64,000 bases of DNA from Haliclona indistincta (Eukaryota; Porifera; Demospongiae; Haplosclerida; Chalinidae), in contig OZ024792.1 of assembly GCA_964017065.1 (NCBI GenBank), positions 1,363,363 to 1,427,362 on the forward strand, given 5' to 3'. Made by a program: the position numbers and the translations under genes. Numbering within the stretch: the first letter of the stretch is position 1; every line of letters starts with the position of its first letter. Below are positions 1 to 13,200 of the stretch, piece after piece. The notes under the pieces are model-generated. The model was given only the letters and a program-made list of their open reading frames with translations. It made no database searches and was not told the DNA's origin.

Positions 1-887
1 CAATGCCATCAAAATCAACACTGACTTAGCAACCAGTGTTAATAATACCTACATTTGCATCACAGAGAACGTAGCAGTAGACATCTATGGACAGAAAATC
101 ATGGAGCTACCACATAACAAAGCTTTTGTCGTTCAGAACTTCACTGCAGATACAACAAGACCACAGCTGCTAAATTTCACTCTAGATATTGAAGATGGAT
201 TTCTGGTGATGACATTTGACGAAGCAGTTGATCCAGCTACTATTGATTTTAGCAGTATCACGATCCAGAATGCAATGGTGAACTCAAGTGCCTCTCACAG
301 CTTAACCGGAGGCTTCATAGAAAACAATGACACAGGAACAGTTGAAATCACTATCCAACTCGTCAAGTACGATCTCAGTGCTTACCAGTCCATCACCAAT
401 TTTACCGTGTCGAACACCTTTATCACTCTACTCAATGACACGATTCTCGATATGAACTCAAATCCAGTGGTACCAGTAGATGCTCTGCAAGTTACTGATG
501 TCGTACCTCAGTCAAGCCTTCCAGAACTTGAATCATTCACTCTTGATCTCAACAACAACTTTGTGATTCTCACTTTCTCAAAAGCGGTTAATCCTCAAAC
601 CCTGAATGCTTCAGCTATCCAAGTGCTTAATGAGCCTCTTCTCGATGCGTCAGAGAGGGAACGTTTGTCAGCAACTTCGGTTGTCACATCGACAGAAATG
701 AATGCAGTTCTGTTTATCAGACTCACAGAAGAAGATGAAAACAATTTGAAACAGTTCATGAGAGAAATAGCCAACTCCAGAAACGACTCTTTTCTAAGCA
801 TTACATTCGGAGCAGTCTATGATTTCGCTGGAGCACCTCTCAATGCCTCTGCGGATGACATTTTGCAAGCAGAGTTTTATATTGAAG
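1..887 (+). CDS. Giant repeat-domain extracellular protein, upstream exon (5' end outside window)
   Basis: The frame is open from the first base (reading from base 2) to a strong donor, AAG|GTGAGA, at 887/888, so this is the 3' part of an exon that begins outside the window. It encodes the end of one repeat unit (LATSVNNTY) and two further units of the family that fills the next exon, recognisable by TADTTRP, the strand LDIEDGFLVMTFDEAV, DLNNNFVILTFSKAV and the DMNSNPVVPV signature. After 887 the frame runs on into low-complexity intron (GEREN...) and stops at 976, which is not part of the protein. The donor is phase 1 and matches the phase of the acceptor at 1217/1218. No signal peptide or start codon can be seen because the gene begins upstream. 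The family resemblance is to SbsA/Big_5-type Ig-like beta-sandwich domains; function is inferred as extracellular. Confidence 0.85.
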
Positions 888-958
888 GTGAGAGAGAGAA
901 TACATGTAAAATAGTAAAATACTGTTTTGTTTGCATGATACTACTTGTATTGTGTCTG

Positions 959-973
959 AAAAAAAAAAAAAAA
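959..973 (-). terminator. Pol III terminator of tRNA-Trp
   Basis: A run of 15 A on the + strand is a 15-T run on the tRNA strand, starting a few bases past the tRNA 3' end. This is the normal Pol III stop signal and argues that the tRNA gene is functional. Confidence 0.75.
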
Positions 974-977
974 TAAA

Positions 978-1049
978 TGACCCCGACGTGATTTGAACAC
1001 GCAACCTTCTGATCTGGAGTCAGACGCGCTACCGTTGCGCCACGGAGTC
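978..1049 (-). tRNA. tRNA-Trp (anticodon CCA)
   Basis: On the minus strand a 72-nt cloverleaf is complete. The acceptor stem is GACTCCG pairing with CGGGGTC (one G-U), with discriminator A at 978. The D arm has GCGC stems. The anticodon stem is TCTGA/TCAGA around loop CTCCAGA, giving anticodon CCA. The T arm contains the B box GTTCAAATC. The A box is TGGCGCAACGG. The body matches the metazoan tRNA-Trp consensus very closely. It has no intron. It lies antisense within the only visible intron of the giant gene and is followed by a T-run terminator, so it probably has its own Pol III promoter and is transcribed against the host gene. Confidence 0.96.
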
Positions 1050-1217
1050 ACTTCTACTTTTATGCGAAACAATACTGAAGTGAACCGTTGCGCGCGCTGC
1101 GGCCAGATACCCACGTGCAACAGTTTACCATGGCTGATCAGTTTAGCAAACAGGTCTAGACATAGATACTTAGCAGCACACTTTCCACTATTTCATATGT
1201 TTGTTTCATTTCTGTAG

Positions 1218-4200
1218 ATCTCACGTGTTTTGGACAGAAGGCTATTCTGTATATCAATGACACAACAGATCCTGAACTTCGATCGTTCTCTGTCGATTTC
1301 ATCGAGGGAAAGTTCACTCTCACCTTCTCTGAGACTGTCGACGTGTCTACCTTCGATGCTACTCAGATCACGCTCCAGGACAGCACGACGCCTGTCTCCT
1401 CATACACACTGACCAATCCAGGCACTGTAGTGACCATGTTGAACAGCCCAGTAGTCGAGTTTCTGGTTCACCGAACTGACCTAAACGCCATCAAAGATGA
1501 CCCACAGATCTTCACAACGATCGGAACATCTTACATCAGAATCTCTAACAGCACCGTGATCGACATGTCATTTAACCCTGTAGTGCCTCTCAGTGTTTCT
1601 AGAGCTATCAGAGCAACGGGCTACATCGAAGATTTGCTACCTCCAAACCTTGAGTCCTATCATCTCAATCTGACCTCTAACACAATTAGTCTGTCCTTTG
1701 ACGAAGCTGTTGATTTAGAGACGCTGCAACCATCTTCGATCACTCTCCATAGCAACAGTTCTGGCAGTGGGCGTAGCATTAACCTTGCAGCTGTTCCGGC
1801 CTCAGAGGCGATTGATTCTCGTGGTCTGGTTATAACCTTCACACTCTCTGATGCTATTGTCCGGGAACTGAAGGCTTTCAATGACTTTGGTACTACACCA
1901 AATAACACTCTCCTCACAACTACTAGTGATTTGATCGAAGACAACTCGAGATTAGGTAATCGCAACAACAATATAACACTAGCTAATGCACTAATGGTCA
2001 GTGTGATTTACGCTGACACGGTCAGTCCTCAAATTGATCCAACCGATGGCTTTCCTGAGTTTGACGTACAGAGGTCCACCTTTCGGCTCAGATTCGACGA
2101 ACCAGTTGATATCAATTCCGTCAATTTTAGTAGAATCACACTCTTTGCTGGTCTTGGAAGCTCAATCAACTACACCCTGACAGGAGGCGTGGCTAGCTAT
2201 GTTGCTGGATCTTTCAACACTCTCATTGAAATTACTCTGAATGAAGATGATCGCTTCAATCTGGTAGCAAACAGCGATTTAGCGACTCGAAGATCAAACA
2301 CTTTCTTTCAACTCGATGATGGGGCGATCACCGATACATCGGGCATACCACTCAAGAAATCTGATATCATACAAACTGGAGAGGTTGTGGACGATGAACT
2401 TGGTCCACAAGCACTCGGGTTTCAGCTAGACCTCGATGAAGGCATCATTATTGTCACGTTCGATGATGTTATCCAAATATCTACTCTCAGAACTGACAGA
2501 ATAGCGCTGCAAGCTCAGCAGAATCTGATCAATACCGAACTAAGAGTAGAGCTCTCAGCTAGGCCGCTGTCTGAGGCTACTAACAGCAGTAATGGCTACC
2601 AAGTGTTGCTGTTCATCTCTTTTGAGGACCTCAATACCATCAAAGCTATCACAGGTCTCGCCATAACTAGAGAAACGTCCTTCCTCACTTTGACAGCAGA
2701 AGCTCTCAGAGATGTTTATGACAATGACGCTCTGGCAGTTACTGTCGATAATGCTCTTCCTTGCTCGGAGTATATTCCTGACACCACGCCTCCTGAAGTG
2801 ACTGGGTTCACTCTTGACATGGATGGTAACGGCATTCTTTATCTCAACTTCTCAGAGACTGTCGATCGACTGACGCTGGACACATCTCAGAGCACTCTGA
2901 TCGGGCTCGAAAATGAGACCTGGACAATTCAGAGCGAAAGTTTCATAAGAATCCCGTTGTCATTTGTTGACGTCCACATTGTGAGCATTAATCTTGAACG
3001 GCAAGAACTGAATCAAATCAAGTCACTCTCTAACTTAGCTTCTACGATGGACAACACTTTCCTAACCATTACTTCTCTAGCTGTGACAGACACTAACAAC
3101 AACAGCATTGTTGCTATTGATTTAGCAGATATGCTCCAAATCACATACCTAGGCAAGGATATCACTAGTCCAGTTCTTGAGAGTTTTAATGTAGACTTAG
3201 ACAATGAGACCCTGATCTTGTCGTTCAGCGAGACTGTCAATGGCTCCAGTTTTGATCCGACTGGCATAACCCTAAGAAGCGACCAGTCCTTCACAGCGCA
3301 GGAGAGGACGCTCACCGGTGGGTACTGGGACCCTTTGTTCAAGGACTCCATCAGTCTGCGCTTGAACATTGCTGATCTGAACGAGATCAAGAGGTTGCCT
3401 GGTCTGGCCGTGTCTTCCTCCACCACGAACCTCGCTCTGACTTCAGCAACACTGAACGATATGGACAGCACCGCCACAAGGAATCCCGTGGTCCAGATTG
3501 ACCTGGTAGATGCCATCCCTGGAGGGTTCTCTCCCGACACAATTAGTCCTGTTCTGGTCAGTTTCTCTCTCAATCTCACTTCCGAGTTGCTCCATTTGAC
3601 TTTCAATGAGACTGTCAACGCGTCTAGTCTAAACATTTTTGAAATTGTCTTGCTGTCCTCTGCGACTGAGCCTGAAATAGATATGACAGTGATCACTGCC
3701 AGCGGATATGGCTCAGCAAGTGGAAGTGGAAATATGAGTGGTTCTGGAGATCCTCTACCCACGACAGAGCTAGAGCAGGCTCCACAGCGAGTGTCAGTGC
3801 AACTCACCTCTGGCAGTGAGAACAGTAGCTCCTCCAACAGCGTTGACTCGACTGTCATTACCGTACGACTTGGGCCAGATGACTTGAACAGGATCAAGCA
3901 GCTCACTTCGCTTGCTACAAATATCAACAACACTTTCATTGCTGTCACTGACTCTACCATTAGTGACATGAATGAAAATTTCCTAATAGATATCTTCCAG
4001 AACTCTTCGCAGCAAGCAAGTGACTTCTATGCAGACTTCGTTCGACCGAGACTGATTCGTTTTGATCTGAATCTCACCAGCGATCGTCTCTTGTTGACTT
4101 TCTCTGAAGTGATCAACGGTAGTTCACTCGATGTGACGCAGATCACGCTGTGGGGATCACCTTCACCGGGTTCTATCACACAGCGCAGGATACTTACTGA

Positions 4201-7200
4201 TGGTGTTAACGGGAGCACTGTACTGGTGACCAATGACAAAGAGATCGCCATAGCTCTAGGAGTGGATGACCTCAATGAGATCAAGCGTCTGACTGGTTTA
4301 GCTACCTCGAGAGATAACACCTATATGACGATCACTGCTAGCTTGGTTAGGGACATGAACGACAACAATGTTGTTGCTCGAACAACAGGTCTTCAAGTCA
4401 CCCTCTTCCATCAAGACATGGTCGCTCCTGTCTTGACTGCATTCAACCTTGACATGGACGAAGGTCTCATTACATTGGAACTCAGCGAAACTGTGCTGGC
4501 TATGTCAGTCAATGTCACTCAGTTCACTCTGCTGTCGACCGGTGACGGACTAGCAACACAAAACTTCACTCTGACTCCTGCCAGTGTAACAACCAGTGCC
4601 GACAATTCAACCATCACTATAAATATCTTTGATGATTTGAATGCTATCAAGTTTCTCACAGATCTTGCACGAGACAGGAACAACACTTTCCTGGCTATCA
4701 CCAGCAACGCTCTCACTGACATGAACTTCAATCCGGTCATTCCAGTTGACTTTGACAGTGCTCTACAAGTGTCCACTTACATTGCTGACCAGACTGGTCC
4801 GAGGCTCAACTCCTTTGAACTTGATCTAACTGCAGAAACCATTACGCTGCATTTTGATGAAACGGTTAATTCCAGTTCTGTAATGTTTCGAAGATTCACT
4901 CTGCAATCCTCTCTTGTGTCTCCTGAGACGAACCACACACTGACCGCAGGTGTACCGCAGGAAACTAACTCACCAGACATCACTGTGGAGCTTGACATAG
5001 CTGACCTCCATCAGCTGAAACTAGACACAGGTCTTGCTACCTCTGTTAACAACACCTTTCTCACTATGCTCACAAGAGGAGTGCTGGATCTTGCTCTAAA
5101 ATCCAACGATGCCTTCCCGGCTAATCTGAAAGCTTCTGGCTTTAACCCCGACATGATAAATCCCAACTTGCTTCAGTTTTCGGTCGATATGAATTTCGGA
5201 ACGATTGCTCTCACTTTTGATGAGCCTGTCAATTCAACCAGTCTGAATCCTCTGGGAATAACATTGCTCAACGACAACACCACCGAAGCAACGTCTTTGA
5301 CTCTCACTGGAGGCAACACGACCAGTTTCAACGGACTAGTCATCGTGGTGCAAATATCAGACACTGACTTCAATCATTTGAAACGTATCGAGGATCTCTT
5401 TGTTGACGAAGAGACAACTTTCCTTGCTGTCGAGTCATCCACCTTTTCTGATATGAACGCTAATCCTGTGAACACCATTACAGCAATGATGGCGCTGAGT
5501 GTCACTTCGTACATCAATGACACAACAAGACCTCATCTCAGAGCATTTGATCTCGACCTCACTGCTAACATACTCACTCTTGATTTCTCTGAGACCGTCA
5601 ACACTCCATCCATCAACTACTCGGCCATTGTTCTTCAAACTGGTCCTAACTCAACTAACTCGTATCGTCTCTCTGGTGGAGAACTAGTAGCCATTAATGA
5701 CAGCACTATAGTGATGTTTAACCTCACCAGAGAGGACCTCAACCAGCTGAAGAAGCAACAGATAGCTCTGTTCATGTCTACCAGTTGGCTCACACTGGAT
5801 AGCTATGCTATTCTTGATCAAAATGATCAACCTATACTGCCTAGAATGGGTTTCAATGCTCTTCAAGTTCGTAAGTATACAGTTGATACGGTAGCGCCTG
5901 TGCTGGAGTCATTCAACCTGAACTTCACTTCAGAGAAACTTGATTTATTCTTCTCAGAGACAGTTGATGTTGTTGGTACTCTCAATATCTCCAGCATCAC
6001 GCTCCATTCAGGTCCTCCTCCTACGAGTGTCTCCTATACCATAGCCATTATCGATAACGCTACCATCTCTTCTGACATATTTGAACCTATTGTTACCATT
6101 CAGTTGGGACTCCTTGATCTGAATGACATCAAGAAGCTACGAGATCTTGCCACGAACAGTAGCAACACCTTCCTTTCCATCAACTCTACTGCTGTTGCTG
6201 ACATGAAAGGCAATCGTGTTGAAGCCATAGCTCCTGAGAGTCCTCTGCAAGTCAATGATTTCTTTGGAGACCTAGTCCGTCCTGTTTTAGAGGGATTTGA
6301 CTTGGATATGAATAGCGGCAATTTGACACTCTCTTTTAGTGAAACAGTAGACCCACTGACACTGGATTTAAATCAGTTCACTCTTCAGAGCTCTCAAGGC
6401 AGTGGTGGAGAGATGCACACACTCACTGGAGGCAATCTCGATGCTGCTCCTGGTCCTGTCATTGTTGTCTCTTTGACTGATCCTGACCTGAATGAAATCA
6501 AGCGACTCACTTCTTTGTCAACGTCCTCCTCAGACACCTATTTGAGAGTAACAGCAGCTGGTGTTCAAGACATGTATAATAACAATAACAGTAACTTTGT
6601 CTCTCCTGTATCAAGCAGTGACGCCATTACTGTGTCCTTGTTCACTCCCGATGAAACAGATCCTGAACTGACAGCATTTGATCTAGACTTGTCTACAGAA
6701 CGACTTACTTTGTATTTCTCTGAAACGGTTAATGCAAGCAGTGTTGATGTGACTGGTCTAACTATGCAGAACATGGCTACTGCTAACGGCACTCTACGAG
6801 TACTAGAAGGAGGTTCCGTGCTGTCCAGTGACTCTACCCGGGTTGAAATTCAATTGGATGCTGATGACCTCAACTACATCAAGAGCATACCTGATTTATC
6901 AACGACACTTAACAACACTTTCATTCGTCTCGAGTCTTTTACCGTGCTGGACATGAACGGTAATATGGTTGCAGAGAAGCTGAACGGGCAAGCCATCTCT
7001 GTGGCTATGTTTACTCCTGACAGAGTAGCTCCTATTCTTGTCTCTTTTGACCTAGACATGGACAGAGGAGAGCTTTACCTCACCTTCAATGAGACTGTGA
7101 ATGTGTCTTCACTGGATGTCTCACAGATTACTGTGCAAAGTCACGCTTCTGATCAAGGTCTGATGTTCGAATCCTGGACACTGAGCCCAGCAGCTGGTAC

Positions 7201-10200
7201 GCAATCCGTGAGTCCTAATTGGCCGATCATAACCATCACTATTGGAGATGACGATTTCAACGAAATCAAGCGGCTCACAAACCTAGCTATTTCTAATGAT
7301 ACAACTTACCTCTTCTTCACAGATACCACCATTCTTGACATGAACCTGAACAATGTTGTCAACGATACACTGCCAGTGACCGAGTTCACTGAAGATGAGA
7401 CTCCACCCATATTAGCTAGCTACATTATTGACCTGAACACGGGCAGACTACACTTGACCTTTTCTGAAACCGTCAACAGAAGCTCAGTCGATCCTGCAGA
7501 AATCACTCTCCAGAGTCAGAAAGTTGATGGATCAAACACGTCGTCATTCACTCTCACAGGAGGAGATGTGCTGACAAAGATTGACAACATCTCGATCACC
7601 ATTGAACTCCTAAAAGAAGACCTTGATGCAGTGAAAGCTCTTCCTGAACTTGCTGTCTCTGTTTCATCAACCTTTCTGGTATTGACAGAGCTGACTCTAG
7701 TAGACATGAATGACAACGATATTGTTGCTGTTACTATCTCTAATGCTAGCCAAGCTAGTGAGTATATACCAGACACTACTAGACCTGAACTGCTCTTCTA
7801 TTCTCTGAACATTGACAACGGGACACTGATTCTCACGTTTTCTGAAACAGTCAATCCTCTAGTCTTCCAACTTGACATGCTATTTCTGCAGGATGCTGAA
7901 AATGCAACGGGTGTGTTTGAATTCATTTCTCCACCATTGAGCACCATATCTGATGAGTTCAGCATCTATGTTACCATCACCTTCAGCAAGAGCGACCTCG
8001 ATGCTCTGAAGAAGAATCGTCAAGTTGGTACCAGTATAGTGACCACGTTTCTCATCTTGACTAATGAAACAATTGTTGATATGAGTAACAACCCAGTGGT
8101 TGCTATCGACAACGGGATGGCTCTTCAAGCTGACAACTACACTCGAGACTCACAATCTCCTGTGCTAGAGTCTTTTGATCTGGACCTAAACACTGGTGTA
8201 TTGACTCTCAACTACTCTGAGACGATTGATATCTTTAGCTTCGTCGAGACAGAGCTGACTCTACAGAGCTCGGAAAGTGTGAATGATTCTCTTCATTCTT
8301 ACACACTAACAGGTGGAAATCTTATTGTTGTCGAGGACTCAACTGAAGCTTTCTTCCGCTTCTCTGTCAGCGATCTCAATGAGATCAAGAGGCTCGTCTT
8401 CCTCGCCACTTGTACTGCAGACAACACGTTCCTGTCTCTTACTGCAGACCACATCAGAGACATGAGCGGAAATGAGATCGAGGAGATAGAAGACTTCGAA
8501 GCCTTGTTTGTCAGCCAGTGCACTCCAGACACGACCGATCCTCAGCTTGTGAACTTCACACTGAACATGCACAATAGCACTGTCACTCTAACCTTTGACG
8601 AGACAGTTGATGCGAGCACGATCAACGCAACCGAAATCACCTTTCTCAGCAATACTAGCAACTCCTCGGTGTCTTACCAACTCACAACTGGTTCTGTCGA
8701 GTATGGAAATCTATCAGGTTTTGTTGAAATAGAGTTCTTTATCAACAACACCGATCTGAATGAGTTGAAGAGAAGAGAGGAGCTTGCTACCAATGAGAAT
8801 AACACCTTCATCTCCATCACTCAATACTTGATTATGGACATGAACAGCAACCCTGTAGTTGAGATCCTTCCTGACTCTCCACTACCCATTGCTGACTTTA
8901 TACCTGACAGTAGACGACCTGTTTTGCTTAGCTTTAGACTGGACATGACATCCGAACTGCTTATCTTGAGCTTTACCGAGACAGTTGATGCTTCAACTCT
9001 TGATCTAACATCTATTGCGCTACAGACTAGTGATGGCCGTGTCTCTAGACAGCTGACAGGTGGAGCAGTGCTTGCTCCAAGTGATGATGGCTCTCCACTA
9101 GGACCTGATGATCCCATCCTTGTGATTCAACTCACTGATCCCGATCTTAACTACATCAAGAGCAGACCAGAGCTGGCTACAGCTGTGAATGACTCTTTCC
9201 TCTCTATGGAGAGAACCACTGTCAAGGATATGAACGGCAATGATGTGGTTGCGATACCAGGGTCTAGCCCTCAGAGAGTGTTGGAGTACACTCCCGACAA
9301 TATTCCACCAGAACTGATCTCCTTCGACCTAGACATGGATAACGGACAGCTCTTGTTGACTTTCACAGAGACGGTCAATGTGTCCTCACTCATGGTAGAT
9401 GAGATCACACTGCAAGCAGACTCATACTCTCCATCACTAGATCAAGTCATCTTCACTCCTGGAGTGTCTTCACTGGAAACATTCTCTGATAGTGCCGACT
9501 GGCCGGAGATCGTCATCAAAATTGGATCGCTCGACCTCAATCTTATCAAGAGATTGACACAACTAGCTGTATCCAATGAGACCACTTTCCTGTCTTTCAC
9601 AACTGATTCTATTTCAGACATGAACAGCAACCAGGTTGTTCCTCTCGAGAACGGCAACGCTACTCTTGTCATGAGCTTTACCAGTGACACCAATCTACCA
9701 TCATTGCTCAACTTCTCGCTCAATTTGGACTCTGGCAACCTCACATTGACGTTCAATGAAACGGTCAATGTCGATTCCTTAGATTTCACAGCCATTTCTC
9801 TGCAGAATTCTCAATTCTCTGACACAGTAGCTGTTTCTCTTACAGGAGGGAACATCACCAATTCTCTCAATGATACAATACTCAATTTCATTCTCACAGA
9901 TGACGACTTAAATGAACTGAAGAGAATCAGAGAAATCGCAACTAGTCGCAACGACACTTTTATAACAATTGATTTCGAAGGTATACTTGACATGAACGAT
10001 AACCCAGTCGAGACGATTGACTCCAGTGATGGGCTGATTGCCCTGAGTGTTGTGGAGGACACGACTAGTCCCGAGCTAGTCTCTTTTGATCTTGACATGA
10101 ATCTCGGTCAACTGTTGCTCACCTTCAGCGAGACAGTCGAGGCATCGTCACTCGATCTCACCGATCTCACGTTGCAGAGCGACGGTTCTTTCTTGGATCC

Positions 10201-13200
10201 AAACAATTCCTACACACTCACAGGAGGCAACAGCTCAATGGCTGACTCTACTGTTATCACTGTCAACATTAGCTTCTTTGATCTGAACGAGATAAAGAAG
10301 ATCAGAGGACTGGCTAGTAATTCTGATGGTAGCAACACGTTCCTTTCTTTCTCAAGTGAAGCTTTAGTGGACATGAATGACAACACTATCGTTGCTGTGT
10401 CTAGTAGTGCAGCTAGTCCAGTTGAAGAGTTCACTGAGGATACAACCAGCCCTGAGCTGGTTGGGTTCCAGCTGGACCTGAATCTAGGCTACCTCCGACT
10501 GCAGTTCTCAGAGACTGTTAACACAATGACATACAACGTAACCCAGTTCACTCTTCAGAGCGGCCCACTGAGTGGTAGCGTACCTGTAGAAACCTACACA
10601 CTCACTCAGCCTAACCTGCTGACTGGAGATGAGGTCACTATTGTGCAAGCTCTTCTCTACACTGACTTCAATACAATAAAAGCTAACGGTGACCTAGCAA
10701 CCAATTTTGACAACACTTTCATATCAATCACCAACTTGTCCATTGAAGATATGAATGGGAACCAGGTGGTTGAGATTAGTCCGTTTGAGGCTCTACAAGT
10801 TGACATTGATCCGATTGACGACTCTACTCGTCCCGTCCTCGAGTCATTCAACCTAGACCTGAATACAGGAGAACTCACACTCACCTTTTCAGAGACTGTT
10901 AACACCAGTACTCTTGACGTGAGCCAAATCGTGCTTTTGAACTCGGTCTCTAATGCTACACAGATGTTCATGTTTAACACAAGTGCTTCTATCAGTCCGT
11001 ACTGGCCGATTATTACTGTTGACATCGATGATAATGACTTGAACGAGATCAAACGACTCAGCTCACTTGCCGTCTCGAAGCAGACAACGTTCCTTCGGAT
11101 ATCAGATCGTACAATTCGAGACACTTCCGATAACATGGTGGTCGCGACAAACGTCTCTCTCTTGGTAGCTAACTTCACCCCAGACACCACCTCTCCTCAG
11201 CTTGTCTTCTTTGATCTTGACCTATCCACTGACATTATCACGTTCCAGTTTGATGAGACGGTGAACGCTGCTTCTCTCGATCCAACCCAACTCACCTTCC
11301 TTAGCTCACCACAGGACGAATTCGAGGAAGACGTCACCAACTACACTTTGACCGGAGGAGACAACCTCTCTTTGGACAAAGACAGCACTGTAGTACGACT
11401 TAGGCTTAGCTTTGTCGATCGAAATGAGATAAAGAGGCTCACGGAGCTTGCTACTTCTTCAAATGACACTTACATCAGCTTCACAAGTGAGTTTGTGTTA
11501 GACATGAATAACAACAACGTTGTTGACGTCAACACAACTGATCCACTGCCAGTCAACCTCTATACCGAGGATGAAACAGATCCCTATCTTCTCCGGTACA
11601 ACCTGAACATGGACGCTAGGCTCTTGACGCTTTACTTCAGTGAAACTGTGAACATTAGCACTTTGAATATCTCCCTGCTTACGTTTCAGTCAACACCTTT
11701 CCTGACGGCAGGAATCACACAAGCTCATTCTCTCACTAGTGGTATGCTGCCGCTTGAGTCTGAAACATTCTCTGAGAACAGCGATGTGGTTGAGGTTCGC
11801 ATTGGCGAGAATGATTCAAACCGGCTCAAGTTCCTCACTAGCTTAGTGCAGGATAGAAATTCGACTTATCTATCGTTTCCATTCGACCTTGTTGAAGATA
11901 TGAACGGTAACATGATTGAGCTTGTCTCTGATCAGAATGCTACCATAGTTACCATGTACAGTGCCGACATCACCGGGCCTGTGCTGAGAAACTTCACGCT
12001 CAACCTCACCTCTGAGTTGTTCACTCTGACCTTTGACGAGACAGTCAACTTCAGCTCAATAGTCCCTCAGAAGATAGTGCTGCAAGATGAACCGATATCT
12101 TCATCCCTAGCCTTGACGTCAGCAGCTCCTGTTGGGCTCAATTCTCATATTTTGGTGCTCAATTTGACTGCAATGCAAGTTGATCTCAACAGGATTAAGT
12201 TAGACACCGGCGTAGCCACTAGCATCGACGACACTTTCATCATGCTTATCGAGGGAGCTGTGCATGACCTTGCCTTGGTCAACAATCCGTCACAACCAGT
12301 CATTTCTAAACAAGCGGAGAGGTTCTATGAAGATACCATCTCGCCAACGCTGACCTCCTTTGATGTCAATGTTAACTCCAGCACGCTATCGCTAACTTTT
12401 GACGAAGTAGTCAATACAGCTACGTTAGATCCTACCTCGGTAAGACTGCAGAACACTTCCACTGTCACTGATTACATTAGTTACTATGTGTTGACTGGCG
12501 GCATCACCCGCAGTGAGAACGGACTAGTCATGGTGATAGATATCACCAGAGATGATCTCAATCAAATCAAACGATTAGAGAGCTTGTTGATCAGCGCTGA
12601 TTCCTCTTATCTCAGCATCACGTCATCACTCGTGATGGACATGAATGATAATCCAGTAAATCCCATCGAGCCTACAAACTCTCTTCGTGTCAATACTTTC
12701 ATCAATGACACAACCGACCCTTTGGTGGTTGGGTTTGACCTTGATATGGATAGTGGAGTACTGTCCATCTTCTTCCTTGAGACAGTGAATGTGTTCTCAA
12801 TCAACTACAGCTGTATTGCGCTCCAGACTGACGTGAGTGGTGATAATCGGTACTACCTGACTGGAGGGACGCTGTTGAAACTGGTCAGTCCGGTACAACC
12901 GGTTGACAGCACAGCCAGCGGGTCTCTCTCGGGTTCTGGTGCCCTCTCAGGGTCTGGTTCTGGTACTGGCAGCATGGTGACCTCTGGGAATGTGTCTACT
13001 GTCATAAATTCAACCAATTCAACTGGCAACTCATTGTTCGATTCGTATGTACCACTAACTGCAGCTGTAGAGACAAGCGATCAAACTGCCATCTTCATCA
13101 GTATAACACTCCAGGATTTGAACACCATTAAGAGCCTCAGAATTGCTGAGTTTGCTATGTCAACTTGGCTCAGCGTCAGGCCGTGTGCTATAAGAGACCA

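Larger units (their letters stand above)
888..1217 (+). other. Intron of the giant gene, hosting an antisense tRNA gene
   Basis: GTGAGA donor and a pyrimidine-rich acceptor (tttcatttctgtag). Both sides are phase 1: the split codon g|at joins ...FYIE to DLTC...ILYINDTTDP, and the repeat-domain reading frame continues. It is the only intron seen in the 42.8 kb of this gene inside the window. It holds the tRNA-Trp gene and its T-run on the opposite strand. Confidence 0.8.

Noticed and set aside
993..1217. Short forward frame over the tRNA and intron
   Set aside because: It reads the tRNA gene backwards and ends at the splice acceptor.
1343..1345. ATG at 1343 as the start of the giant protein
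   Set aside because: The repeat-unit sequence (ILYINDTTDPELRSF) is already in frame before it, and a phase-matched intron joins it to the upstream exon, so it is an internal Met.
3013..3969. Long antisense frame (318 codons) opposite the giant exon, and the many similar antisense frames up to 56115
   Set aside because: They mirror the codon pattern of the repeat units and recur at the same offset in many units and in both duplicate copies. They lack any domain features.
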